NCBI GenBank assembly: GCA_037576195.1
Contig: CM075101.1
Span: forward strand, 1,426,001-1,490,000
Direction: 5' to 3'
DNA length: 64,000 nt
Source of the DNA: Phytoseiulus persimilis
Lineage: Eukaryota > Arthropoda > Arachnida > Mesostigmata > Phytoseiidae
Position numbers and translations under genes: made by a program. This document shows, in pieces, positions 1-12,378 of this stretch. Numbering within the stretch: position 1 is the stretch's first letter; every line of letters begins with the position of its first letter. The notes under the pieces are model-generated. The model searched no databases. It had not been told where the DNA came from and saw only the letters and a list, made by a program, of their open reading frames with translations.

Positions 1-3000
1 CCAACGAAAAGTGTACATAGTTTCGACCTCTTATTTATGGTTCAGTCCTTTATTGATATATATTAGCCCTAACGCCATATTTTCCTGTATTATCTGTGTA
101 TTCTCGTCACGTCTCTGGTGTGTAGGTCGTTTCAACCACTGTCTGTATTTCATTGTACCATTCACAGCCCAAGTGTCGTATCTAATGGGCCTCAGAATAA
201 AGAGGTGTAAGATGCGCTGAAAGAATGCACTTGACTTCTCTCCATCATCCGTGATCACAGGTGCTGGTTGCAGATCCTCCAAATATTGCAATGCGATCCG
301 CATGTTGACAATACGGAGTTCACATTCCTTCCCGAAGTCTGCAAATCCAGCGATCTCCCCACAATACGAAACTTATGATGTGTTCGTGTTTCGACACGAT
401 TCTCGAGGAAACTCCATGAACTCCCAGCTTGAACGATGCAGTCATTACATTTTTCCTTCGTTTTCCCAGTTGTAGAGTCACCGATGGTTGAACGCTCGCT
501 GTCTCAATCAGCATTCTTTCGATGCGAGCACTCGATGCAATATGCCAATGAAAACACTTGGTTGGGATTGTTCCCCGAAGTCAAAATTTGACGTTTATTG
601 ATCATTGTATTCTGCTGCGCAGTAATCATAATTCGAACCGACCATGTTCACGCAGCTGGATCCTATATCCTTTTCTCACTGGAAGAATTTAGCTTCCTTT
701 GGTGTCGCGAATCAGATTTCGAACCCTTCAGATTTCGATGGCGAAAGATTCCCAATCGTCATCTTTGAACAATCTTTCGGAGCTACAACGGATTGATCAA
801 ACGGTGTTTCACATCGGAGATATGCATGACGTGCGAGGGCGATCAAGAATATCATTTTCCAAACGGCTGACTTAGCAAGGAGGACGCGTCGAGAGAGGAT
901 CGTTCGGCGAATGATGTTCATGTTCTAATGAACTTTTTCCGGAATGGGATATAACCTGGACCCCAATGATCATCTACTGAAGATCGGTTTTTCAATAGAT
1001 CAGATAGGTTTCACGACCCGCGGAACAAACCCAAACGAACGAGCGATACTCCATTCCAATCGAGCGAATCGAGGAGATGGCGCCGGTAGAACTCGCATCG
1101 GAGAGCTCCCTTCGAGAGACTCCGAAATCCGTAAAAGTACCGTCTGTGGAGACAGATAGTGAGCTCGGAGCCAGTTGCGGAGCGTTATCGCCGCCGCTTC
1201 TGCCATATGTGACTCATCCAGAAAGCTACTTGAGTTGTGCGTCACTATATCTGTTATTCTCCCATCGAGGGAGCTATCAGGCAGCGATGGTACAACGAAA
1301 GGGGAGGATTAGCCCGTTTCCCGAAATACTTGACGGGATCCACCGATCGTGCTCGTGATGAGCTCGGTCATGCTTGGGCAGGAGCTGGATGAGTTTGAAA
1401 ACTTTTTCTCCTGGAGCTGGACTGCCCTTCTTTGACCGAAAGAATACGGCAGTCCGAACTTTCTACGAGCTTCGCGTGAAACGAGACGAACTATGGAGAA
1501 GTTCAAGATTGTGTTCTCCTTCGATCCCGACTCCTCGAACCGACCAGAGGACTCCCTGACAGCGGAGCATGTGCAATTCATCCCCTGCGTGGAGCAACAA
1601 ACTGCTTACTGGGCATCGATCGACTGACGGATATTCGTGGCCTCATAGAGTGTTGCAATCAATCAAGTTTATGCTTGTTTGTTTATCGGCTTGACATTCT
1701 GAATCGATGCATATGATCCGAAAAGAGGGAACCAGGAGGGAAATCGTATATATATTCATACATTTATATATATAATTGTTCCCAAAGTTCAACCTAATGA
1801 AATCAAATATCCCTGGTTCAAGCATGCGGATTCGCAGTCATCATCGTGCTCAACCAATCATCACTGAATTGAGTGCGTGATCAAGTGATGAGGAAATTGG
1901 AAAATATGAAATCGCAACAAAAAATCATTCCGGAAATCATGTCTAGAACTGTGGGAATGTTTGTACAGTCGCAAATTCTTGCGTGTTCACCGAACTGTGG
2001 CACTGTCCGATGAGGCTCGAAGACTTTCGAGCGAAAACCGAGGCAGGCGACGAACTGAACCATTCCTTCCCCAGCTGGGTTAACCTTTTTCTTTACTTGG
2101 ACGAGCGAGAGGATCATCCGATCGCGATCATGGATGATTTCTCAGATAGCAGCTAGATTCGACCGAACATGTCCGATCATTGAATCAATCGATGTATCAC
2201 GCAGCGTTCGTCAGGAAAATTGTCAAACGGGAACGGATCGCCCCGACTCATTTCGAGTCATGACTGTCCTTAACTTGCAGATGACTCGCAAACGATTCCG
2301 AGTTATCGTTATTACTGAGGGAAATTTGAATCTGTTTCTCGGGGAGGCCGTTTTGATTTCAGATGTCTAGCGAAAAAGAGTGGACTCTCCCCCTCTTGTT
2401 GAGATAAGCCTCTCTTTCTAAGGGATCGAGATGCTGGATTACGAATAGGAAGCTTCTAAGGGAGTTTGGGCGCTGTATGAGCACCTTTGTCGGGATAGGG
2501 GAGGAAGGGGGGGGGGGGGGGGACGCCAATGCTCTGTGCTCGACGCATGTGTCAACGGCTTGGATACAGGAGAATCCGACAGGAGCATTCTTCCTGACAA
2601 GCACCCCTGTTTAGTTCATCCAGGTCAGGGGTCTGCGAGGGGCTCTAAATGTGGAACGCTGTAAAGAACGACGTACACATGAATCGCTAGATTTTTGATT
2701 GAATCTCAGCGGCGAATATTGTCAACTACTCCATAAACGAGTCATCGACCGTGAAATAATGCGACCGAATCAAGACAAAGAGGTTATGAATCTTCCGAAG
2801 ATGACTCGGAAAGTAATCGCCCGTGCCTTGCATATCCGAAGCGGCTCAGCGAAAATGTTAGACTGCGAGATAATTTTCACGAGGGAACAAAGACAAAAAT
2901 ATCGAACGGAAGCTGGACTCGCGGCAGAAATCGCCGTCTTGAATTATTGTACATTTTAATCGAGTTGGGAACCAATCGAAGGAAGTAGTGAACTCTGTAT

Positions 3001-6000
3001 AGGTATTTTTGACATTGCGGATGGTGGTCAATTGAACTGTGTCATCGTCGTCATTACTGTCTTTATTTGAGGGACTGAGTGAGTGTTGGGAAACGGGTTG
3101 GGTGAGTGAGAGATTAGGATGGGAGGTATACTTTCCGCTGCTTCCTTGGCTGATGAGGCCAAAACTGCCATTATCGACGTCAGCAATTAGGACGGTGGAA
3201 ATCGTTAATTGTTGTCGCGATCTCGATACAGAATAGGTCTCTGTTGTTCAGGATGACCAAAGCTGCACGTAGTAAATGTCTCATCTCTGCTGCGATGTTA
3301 CGCCTATCTGCAGTGCCGCGGTTGTCATTTTCATTTGTTGGAAGGGTGGAATTTGCGGAACAAGCACAGATGGAAGAAGAATCGTGTCAAGAACCTGCTC
3401 CGGGTCCCAGGAGCGCGCACTCCTTGCGGACCAGGATCAGGACGTGCACAAATATTCACTTCGTTCGGGATATATGTGTCATTTTTCTTGTTATGGTGGT
3501 CAGAAATTCGTTATGTTGGATTCTCGTCAAACCGATATCGTCGATGTATCAGAGACGAAACCGTGTTTGACAATCTGGAAGGAGGGCATACGACGAAGGT
3601 GGGTTTTCTTACGTATTATGAGGGTACCATGATGATGTTGCTGTTAATATGGTGTTGTGAATTGTTCTCATTAGGAACCGAGAAGTTCCCAGCTCCCATT
3701 GACCCATTACATGTCCATGGGAGCGCTGTTCAGGTTTTGAGCTCAGACCGTCATTGGCATAGTGTTGAATGGGATCGAAATTCAGTTGGAATGTTGTCAA
3801 CTACCGCGCGTCAGCATCCGATAGTTTCTCTGATAGTTTTTTCCTCCGAGCTCTCCATGAAGGTTCACTCGAAAATTCCTATGAATCACTTCAGAAACGG
3901 AAGCGATCTCTTTAAGCAAAGCGATGCATCATGGCCTCCGTCTCGTTCATCGAGGCGGCTTCGCTTTTGCGACAGTTCTTCCGAAATTCACCCTCTGAAT
4001 CGGATGAAATTTCTTTTCATTATGCTTGCGTCTCGTTAGCTCGGGCTGCTCTGTTAGTCATCTTCAATTACCTTGAGTCACGAGCTCGTCAATAAGCCAC
4101 GTGACAGTGTTTGAATAGCGTGACGCAAAATTGCGTTCCATTTGCTGTTTAGAGCCCAGGTTGTGTACTTTCTGGTTTCGTTGATGTGTAATGAGTACAG
4201 AAAAACTACTCGACGACAGAGAGAATTGCCGAGACACTCGAAGAACTTTGTCATTGCTTTCACTGACTGCGTAGATGTTGCAAGTAGCATGAGGCACTTT
4301 CAGATGGTAGATTGTGTATGGCTAGATGGCTTGATTCGACTTGGATTCACGAAAAGGACACTGGCAAGGACACACGTAGGACATTGGTGTTATCTTTTTT
4401 GAAGGTTGTGGTGGTGATGGTTGTTCTTATTTCTGTTGTTGTTACATCAGTGGATGTTAGATTTCTTACGGATGGCGAACGTAAGTCCCAAGAGAACTCA
4501 AGCTGAGGACCAGCGGAGTGATGGCATTGGGTGCTCAATCGTAGCATTACACATTTGACCCATGTACAAGGTTTTTGCAGCGAACTTACAATGAGTGTAT
4601 TCTTTTCGTTCGGCAGAGATTCTCATTGAATAGGTACTAACTGTTGTCTAGCCGGACTCGTTTTCTCTGTAGGCGGATCAATTGGAACAACCTCTGACGG
4701 TAATCCAAACGACACCGCCGCGCAACTCTTATTCTCACAAGATTCGAACGAACTCAGACTCCAAACTTCGACGGTGTTGAGCAGGTTGACTCAAGCAAAG
4801 CTCTGATACCCAGAAGCCTGAGCATGATCAGAGACCTCGAACTTCTCTTCTCGTGGCGAGCTGGAAAAGGTCGATCACGAGCCAAATATGTTCCAGGCTG
4901 TGATTTTCGTTTCAGCTTCGTTCAAACTCGCTATCTAGGCGGCTTCCGCGTGGTTTTCGACGACCATGCGTGAGATTGTGAATTTCAGCAACCGTATGAA
5001 CCTACTTTGTTTGCTTCCTTCAGCTCCTGTGAGGATACTAGTACAAGGGATGATGATCTGTGTAAGAACAAACATAACGAACAGTTTAGGCAACATCGAA
5101 AACGGCTTTTACAAACAGGTTTAACAGGCTCCATCGATATCGTCGCTCTGAAACAACGAGAACCACCGATGTTGTCAGTGTTGTCTGGCTTGGTTTCGTT
5201 GTCATGCTCCGGGATGATTTGTTCTTTGTTGCTATGGTAAATACCATACCCGTGTTTCCAGCAGTTTCGTTCTGATTAGCGAGTCTTCCATTCTGGGCAG
5301 GGGGATTCTGTCTGAATTCAGCGCAATAAAAAACGGGGTGCATGATGTACATATAAACAAAATTATTCTCTGAGTGTTCGCATGCTGTCAGTCGAACAGT
5401 ATGATTATGTTATTTTCGGACTCAGGGGGCAGTCCTGCCTCTATGCCCGTCTTCCCGCTAAATGGAACCTAATGAATTCCGTCAGACGTCTGTCAGAAAT
5501 GATGTTCAATACCACAATCGATTCCCGTTTGCACGCCGGAGTTTGAAGCTCGTACTAGCGTAATCGGATGTTTGCACGAAGCCGCCGTGAGTCAGCCCCC
5601 TGGGACGGCTTCAGAAACTTCCCGGCCAGATTTTCTCTGGGGGTCAGCCCTCTGCTCGGACTCGAGTCATCCGAAATTCCTGCTCTCAATTTCATCCCGC
5701 GGTCCACGTCCAACTGGATGGGGCTGTCGACCCTGGCAAATATCTCGTGTCATTCCATCATAGCTCATAACCAATCAATGCTCGCTATTCCTCCCCAACG
5801 CCTGTTTGTCGAAACGGATTTCGCTCGAAAACCCATCGAGCGCACAGTGTTGAGGAAGCAGTGAAGACGACATAAGCGATAACACTTCGGTTGTCGACGA
5901 TTTCTATTCTGTTTTTGTTACGTTTTCCCTCAGTTAATCCCTTGGCTGCATTCAAAGCTGCTCCGCGACTGACTCTTCAACTCACTGGGGTTCTAGTAGA

Positions 6001-7518
6001 CCGCGACTACGGTTGATGAGTTTCCGATCGATTCTCAGAGAACTCTAGGAATGAAGAAAGCGAGTGGCCATGGATTCCACTTAGCAGTCCTCAAAATCGA
6101 CATCGAGACAACGGATCGACTCTCGACGGTCTGCTCCTTGCTAGGTTCATTCAGTACGGATCATTATTGCTCGCAAGTTATCCCATTCTGAGGGTGTCAG
6201 ATCATTCTCAATCTGAATGTGGTTTCATTCGCCTCTGGGTTCCTCATTGCCAGAGGCTTCAATCTGATCGAGGCCTCGCCCAGGTCCGCAAATTACTCGA
6301 TGGCAATCGAACGATGGGAAGGGATCGAGCCAACGGCTCCGGCCCGATTTGTAAAACAAGTTAATGAGAGTCCGATTTTTCTCCAAGCTTGCTGTGTTCG
6401 CGCACCGGTGACAATGCAGCCGAACAGTTCCCTTATTAACATTCGGTCAATGGACCAAAAACATGAAGAGTCAATTCGTTAGCATTCGTTTCATGACTTC
6501 CTAATTTCACTTTCGAGTTATTACCTAAGCTAGAAATACATCACACTCAAATTGAACTGAGGAAAGCTGTTCTTTCCAGGGCTCTCCTCGGAGTTTCGAC
6601 TGATTTCTTGTTCCAGTCTCTCCCTCGGAGATGAGAACGGAAAGATTGCGGCTAACATCACCAATTGGAGCGCACATGAACGGCGTCGGGTCTGAACTTA
6701 GCGAAAAAATAGTGATCTTCGGCGGGCGTCAGATCGCTCCCGGCTTTCTGAAGCACATTCACACAAAAGCGACCTCACTCCTTTTTCACTCGTAACTGGA
6801 ATATATGTTTGACGCCAACAGCGAATGGAGTTCGCGACTACATGCATACTCGCTTACGACAGCGAATCATTTTCTACCGCAGTTTCTTGCCTCGACTATT
6901 GCTGAGAACAATTACGAGAAATGTGGAATCGCTCGTGTGATTTGTGATCCGCGATGAATCCAAACAGGGGTTCCTTCCCAGCTCAGCTCATTCACGACGT
7001 CCGGATGTCGTCCATTTTTCCGTGTCAATCCATTCCATTCCACTTCAACAGTTATTCGTTCTAGTATCAGTCGTTGACTGGTGTCCGGTTCAGTCTGGTT
7101 GCTATCTACGATATTTCAGTGATTCTTCTGGTTTCTCAGTCCGTATTCCCCACCTTGCAGCGAACATTTACTTCTCGAGAAAACGAAAAACTATGACGTT
7201 TGCTTCGAGCCTTGATTGGATCAAGAGAGCGAATGTGAGAGATCCCCTCAACCGCGTCCATAGCTTTGAGCGCAGAGGAACGTTCACGTTGAATCCGAAT
7301 GGTATAATTTAACCGCCGTCGTTATGATTCCAATTTGCGTCAGCAATTCCCGGATGAAATTCGATTCTGGCTGCAATTTCAATCGACCTTACTTGGCTCT
7401 ATATCAGTGTAGCCCTGGCGTCCTCCTTTTGAGTCGATATCGGGTCCCATGGGAAAAAAAGCTTCTTTCGAACGAAAAATCACTCTTTTCCACATTCGTC
7501 TCAGCGACGCCTGGTTCT
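1..7518. other. Intergenic stretch without a supportable gene
   Basis: I find no reading frame with recognisable homology or a consistent exon chain here; open frames are short and of mixed composition. The segment next to 7519 probably includes the synaptogyrin 3' UTR, but I could not place its polyadenylation site. Visible features are a run of 16 G at 2507-2522 and a GT/GTT-rich low-complexity stretch around 4400-4460. Confidence 0.6.
2507..2522 (+). repeat. G16 homopolymer run
   Basis: Sixteen consecutive G residues follow a purine-rich GGGGAGGAA lead-in. No gene context is visible. The exact length of such a run is often unreliable in assemblies. Confidence 0.9.
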
Positions 7519-9904
7519 CTAATATGATGGTGCCTGGAATGGGTTCGATTGTTGCTGCTGCTGCTGCATCATTCCAGGTTGCTGCTGCTGAGAGAACGGC
7601 GTTTGAGAATAATCTCCTTGAGTGTATGCGTCGTAGCTGACGCCCTCAGGGGCTGGTTCCGATGCATCGTACGTAGACATGAACTGGCTAGCATCGGTAC
7701 CATCTCGATAGCGTAGGCAGGCCATGTAGCAGCAAGCTCCCTGAAGAAATAATGGTTGCGCTTAGTTCTTCCTCGTGAATATGGCTTCATGGGGAGGAAA
7801 GGGATGAACTCGGAAGTGCCTCGTTGTCCACGTTTCTATATCTCAATTCCCAAGGTCTCAGACAGTGGCCGAAGGGCCGCGTACTAGATCCCTGTAGTTG
7901 GGAAACTAGATGAGCAGAGAAGAGCTAACGGAAAATCGAGGATGCTCGCAATCGCCAATCGCAACGAGCTGACCCTCTTCCCGTATTCCCTTGTGACTCG
8001 TTCGGAGACAAATTTTGCGAGAGTGTCATATATTTGCGTTGCCACACGCTCTCGATGTATTGCATCTGGGAGGCACCATGTCTTTCGGTTTTTCAAATCA
8101 ATAAAAAAGAAAAGAACACATCGCCCCCAGTCCCTTCTAGCCGAGCCAATCTTCTGGAGGAATCAGGTGCTGATATAATTCCTTGGATCACATCAGAGGA
8201 GCATACTCCTGTCATAGAATGAAATTGGCTGCTGGAACTTCTGATGCGAAATACGGCATAGTCGAAGATTGCAACTTCTATGACTCAATGCTCCGCGCAG
8301 CGATAGCCTCGGCCGCTCCTCTTCCCCACTACATGCCTTCAACTAGCTGGTTTGGATCACTCGTTCATCAGGAGCCGTTCCATCAAAAATATGGAGCCCG
8401 ATATATGTGGAAAAGTTCCTGTTATGTCGATCGGTCACCCTGTTTCTCTTTCAACGATGCGCCTCATGGAAACTCATCATAACGGAGATCGTCATTGACG
8501 TCAAACTGGAAGAGTTGAGGAGGAAGCGAGCGCGGCGGAAAGGAGGATGGAAGTGTTTTTGCCTTCGGCGGCTCGTGCGAGCCAAAGAAGCAGATTTTCA
8601 GTGCGAGGAATCTTTGATATATTGAGCAATGAAACAGACGAAAAGTCAGTAACTTATTGAACACCCTGTATGTTAACACTTCGGGCCGATTTTGCGAGTC
8701 GATCTTGTGAGGCCCTCTCCTGCACTTGAGATCCTTCTCGAGTATGTACTGATTTTCTCCGGAATAGCTGCCCTACTTCGTCTAGATACCTAAATGATTC
8801 GAGATGGAAATGCTGTATATCGAAAAGCGCGAGCCCGAGGGACTCCACTGTGGCGAGTCTGTGATTTCGATCGGAATTCACTGCTCATTGACCATGAACG
8901 TGTGTGATAATAATGAACGTGGTCGCTCGAGACAGACGGCGCCTCAACACTATCTTGGACCGTCGGTTGATGTTTTCACGGAACTTACCCAAGCGGGAAT
9001 TGAGAAGAAGTGGAACACAACGGCTGCACGGAGGTTGTTCAAACCGTATCCATCGTACGGCATACGGGATTTTTTCCAAGCGTTTGCGATGTAACATGAG
9101 GCGACAAAACACACAAACGACCAAATCCCTGAAAATGCAGCAGCGGGAACTCGTAGTTTTCAGGCGGAGAAACGGAAAAGTTGGGGTATTCAACACTTCA
9201 AAGTGCGACAAGAACTGTAACAATTATTTTAGCTTGGATATTCATCCTTCTATGTTGGAGCTTGGTGTCGCTCATATTCACAGCGAACGCTCATCTCACG
9301 ATTTCCTGCAGCGGCGGCGAGCCTCAAGAAACCACGAACTTACCAGAAAAGGCAAGATCGAGTAGAACGGCCCTCCGACGAAGTTTAACTGAGGATAAGG
9401 TGTCGAACAAGGCATCCATCACGAGGAACGCGGACGACACAAGGAAACCGATAACTCCCAAGGCATTCCCAGCGTTGCAGGCGGAGTCGTCACCGTCGTA
9501 CTGACAACGGCCGTCGCTCGTCCAGCCTTCGGTCGAAATGCAGGAAAATATAACCACCGAGAAAACCTGAGGGAAATATGATAGTTAGAAGCGTTAGGGA
9601 TGATGTGCGTGCTCCAAAGCAGGATGGCTCCCCCGATTCGCTCACATGTACACGTATATGGCGCCGATAGACTTCCAGGTTCGAGTCTAGAAGAACTTCT
9701 TCTAGAATTATCAGAATCGCCCTGTGGCCGGAACGTAACTCGCTGGAATCCAGCAGACTCCATTGAGAGTCGGAGGGACAGGGTTAGTGATGAACTCACC
9801 CAGCAGACCAAGCGAACCATAACGTGAGGTCGCAATAAGAAGCCAATCGCGTCAAAGCCTTGGCCAGAAATGGCCTTTCCAGCTCCGTAAGCCCCTCCGT
9901 TCAT
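7519..9904 (-). CDS. SYNGR: Synaptogyrin, four-TM vesicle protein
   Basis: This is a tetraspan MARVEL-domain protein of synaptic and synaptic-like microvesicles. Exons (minus): 9904-9800, 9566-9344, 9128-8989, 7740-7519, giving 229 aa; all introns are GT-AG and phases join (0, 1, 0). The ATG at 9904 gives the family-typical start MNGGAYGAGKA, followed by FLLRP and TM1. Exon 2 encodes the first luminal loop (CISTEGW, then paired cysteines in CQYDGDDSAC) and TM2, ending LLDLAFSG. Exon 3 carries TM3 and the start of TM4 (NNLRAAVVF, FFSIPAW). Exon 4 carries the rest of TM4, the LRYRDGTDAS turn and a cytosolic Q-rich tail ending NPFQAPSY, as in other arthropod synaptogyrins. An upstream in-frame extension starts only with GTG, so it is not used. 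Intron 3 is the longest, at about 1.25 kb. Confidence 0.93.
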
Positions 9905-11353
9905 CTCCGCTGGCTTTTCTGAAGCTTCAGCGGGGGTCGAAGAAGATGTACGATACGAAGACGATGAGAACCTCACGCAGTCGTCGATCAGTAACGCACC
10001 AACTCAGAACTGGTGAGGGACCATCGGGCCCACGATCAGAGTACAACGCAGTGTCTGTGTGCCTGAGTGTGTATCCGTGCGTGTGTGTGTGTGTGAGCGA
10101 GTACGTTCCGCTGCCTGCCTGAGACTATGATCCTGAGCGTAGTGGCACCGCGGCCGTGCTCCCGCCGAACGAGGAGGAGAGTCAAGGCACCAGCAAGGCC
10201 CTCTTTCGGGTTCTCCGGGTGGGGATTTGCCGCGCGGGCCGTCGAGGGCGCTCCGACGCGAGTTTGCGGGCATCAGGCTTCCCGGAGCAGCAAAGTGAAC
10301 AGGGAAAGAAATGGACCCACGCGCGCCCAAAGATCACAAACCACAGCTATTGGTGCGCGATCCAGCGAAATAGCATCTTTGGCATCGCTCCTGATCTACA
10401 CCAACTCAGTTCCCGCTCATCGAAAGCTCCCACTTTCCACCAAGGCAAGCGAAGACTCGCTCCTGATCAAGTCCCGAGAAGATAACTCAGGAGCATACAT
10501 TGAGGGAGTCAGAGCAAACCGGCCTTGCTAGCGAGTCTCGGGAGGAATTCGGTTCTCGAGTAGAAGGATAAAGTTGATGTCTCGATCACACGTCGATTCT
10601 CAAGTGCCTCCAGAACACATCTGCGCCTCATTCGGGCATTGCAACTCTCTTGAAATCAACAGTCTCAAGAGCACAACATTCGTAGTTTTTCCGCAGTAAA
10701 GAACCACGAGGACGCGTGAAGGAAGTTTCGGGGCAACCAAGGCGTGTCCGAGTTCCTTCAATCCTGAATGAGTTCTCCGAATATATCAAGTACAATATCG
10801 AGCGCGGTGGGAAGGAGAGCCTGTTCTCGAGATGTTACAACAGAATCACACTGTTCGTCAGGAGGAAGGATAGCCCTTTCTGTTCACCGCTATATTTCGT
10901 GAGGCTACGAAGTTCTCCTGCAACCCTGGTGGCAATGTCGGATTATGGCATCAAGTGATTTCAGTACAGGAACGGACTCGGGAACTGGCATTGGTTTCTG
11001 TTTCGAGATGAACTTGACAGAGGCTCGTCATTTGTGTTATTCCGCAGTTGATAGCAAACACTTTTGGAGGGTAGTAGCCGGATGAAGAACCGGATGGGGA
11101 GTATCACAGGGTCCTAGAATTGACGACCAAAGTTTTTTCTTGTCGAATCGTATGTTTTGCAACGGTCCAATGAAGCTATCAGAGCGGGAGGTAAGGATAC
11201 GGATCACGCATGGCAACTGATGCAGTAGCAATCCCTCGAAACCGACTATCTCCAGCTCTCGGCCTGGAGTATTCTCAAGCGAAGAATGGACTCCTGAACT
11301 CTCCTGGTTTTCTTGAGCCTTATGATATGGAGGAATTTACTTTTGAATAAGGG
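9905..11353. other. Upstream region of synaptogyrin
   Basis: No coding exon is supported here. The stretch from about 9905 to 10300 is relatively GC-rich and contains a GT dinucleotide run near 10077-10095, consistent with 5' UTR or promoter sequence for the minus-strand synaptogyrin gene. No TATA box was identified. The rest, up to the foldback element, shows nothing recognisable. Confidence 0.5.
10077..10095 (+). repeat. GT dinucleotide microsatellite
   Basis: A run of GT repeats (preceded by GTGTATCCGTGC) lies about 180 bp upstream of the synaptogyrin start codon. It is simple-sequence DNA of unknown effect. Confidence 0.85.
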
Positions 11354-12378
11354 CCTGCCGGGATAAGCGCCTCACAAAAAAGAATCGAGTTTTGAAAACT
11401 CAAAATGCTTATATTTCGAGAACCAATCGAGCTACAGAGACGATAAAAAAAAAACGTTGTGAAGCCCTCTTTGAAAACTACCGAACGCCGTAACCAGCGG
11501 GTCCCGGAAACCTCTTTCTCAGTTGAGGAAAATTGTGAACTCGCTGGTTGACCCGGAAGGAGAGGGCTGACCACCTTCTCAGATACCGCTAAAAGTACTC
11601 CTCCTCATCGTCTACTCGCAGGGCAAGTTTCATCCCGATGGTAGTTTGCGGGGCCGAGATATCAACGGTTGAACATCGGCAGTTGAACGGGTTTCCGCCA
11701 GATCGATCCCGGAATCACCCCTCCCAGACTCGGAAAAGTATGACCAGATTGGTCTCGGAATCACCCCTGACCATACTGACTCACTGACCATACTTCTGGG
11801 GGTCAATGGTGATGATTCCGACACCAATCTGAGCACACTTTTCCAAGTCTGGATAGGTAATTCTGGGACCAATCTGAGCACACTTTCCCATATCTGGAAG
11901 GGTGATCCTGGGACCAATCTGAGTATACTTCAACGAGTCTGGGAGGGTGATTCCGGGATCGATCTGTCTTGTGTATTACCAGATAGATGACTTGATTCGA
12001 TGACTTCTATTCATCTTTATGCTGGATTCCAAGCGACTTCTGGAGACAAACCGCTTCATCGCCGATGTTCAACTGCTGATATCTCGGCCCCGCAAACTCG
12101 CATCGGGATGAAACTTGCCCTGCGAGTAGACGATGAGGAGGAGTACTTTTAGCGATATCTGAGAAAGTGGTCAGCCTTCTCCTTCCGGGTGAACCTACGA
12201 AATTTCAATTTTCCTTGGATGCAAAAGAGGTTTCCGGGACTCGCTGCACGGCGTTCGATAGCCCTTGAGGAAAGCTTCACAACGTTTTTTTTATCGGCGC
12301 CGTAGCACCACTGGTTCTCGAGGTATGAGCATTTAAGGTTTTCAATTTTTTTTTTCGGTAGGGCGCTTATCCCGCCAG
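11354..12378. mobile_element. Palindromic foldback-type element (about 1 kb)
   Basis: Left arm 11354-11692 and right arm 12049-12378 are inverted copies of each other. The outer tips read CTGCCGGGATAAGCGCC on the left and, reverse-complemented, CTGGCGGGATAAGCGCC on the right. The inner parts around 11606-11640 and 12090-12140 are almost identical, while the outer halves are clearly diverged and carry A-tract length differences. The inverted symmetry continues into the centre: the motif GATCGATCCCGGAATCACCC appears inverted at about 11700 and 11965. No transposase ORF is present, so the element is non-autonomous. The structure resembles foldback or long-TIR MITE elements; family assignment is not possible by eye, and no clear target-site duplication was found. 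Confidence 0.85.
11814..11966 (+). repeat. 45-bp tandem repeat inside the foldback element
   Basis: Units start at 11814, 11859 and 11904, with a partial unit at 11949. Each opens with a GATTCCGGGACCAATCTGAG-like block and closes with a TCTGGRAGGGT-like block. Period 45 was counted directly. The units differ at several positions each. Inverted, diverged units lie at about 11700-11780, so the tandem array is itself part of the palindrome. Confidence 0.85.

Noticed and set aside
3335-4039. 234-codon plus-strand open frame
   Set aside because: No recognisable domain, many W/C/R/S residues typical of non-coding translation, overlapping frames of similar quality, and no splice or start context.
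9181-9504. Plus-strand frame with a strongly hydrophobic, signal-peptide-like segment
   Set aside because: It lies in a synaptogyrin intron and runs antisense into exon 2. No homology.
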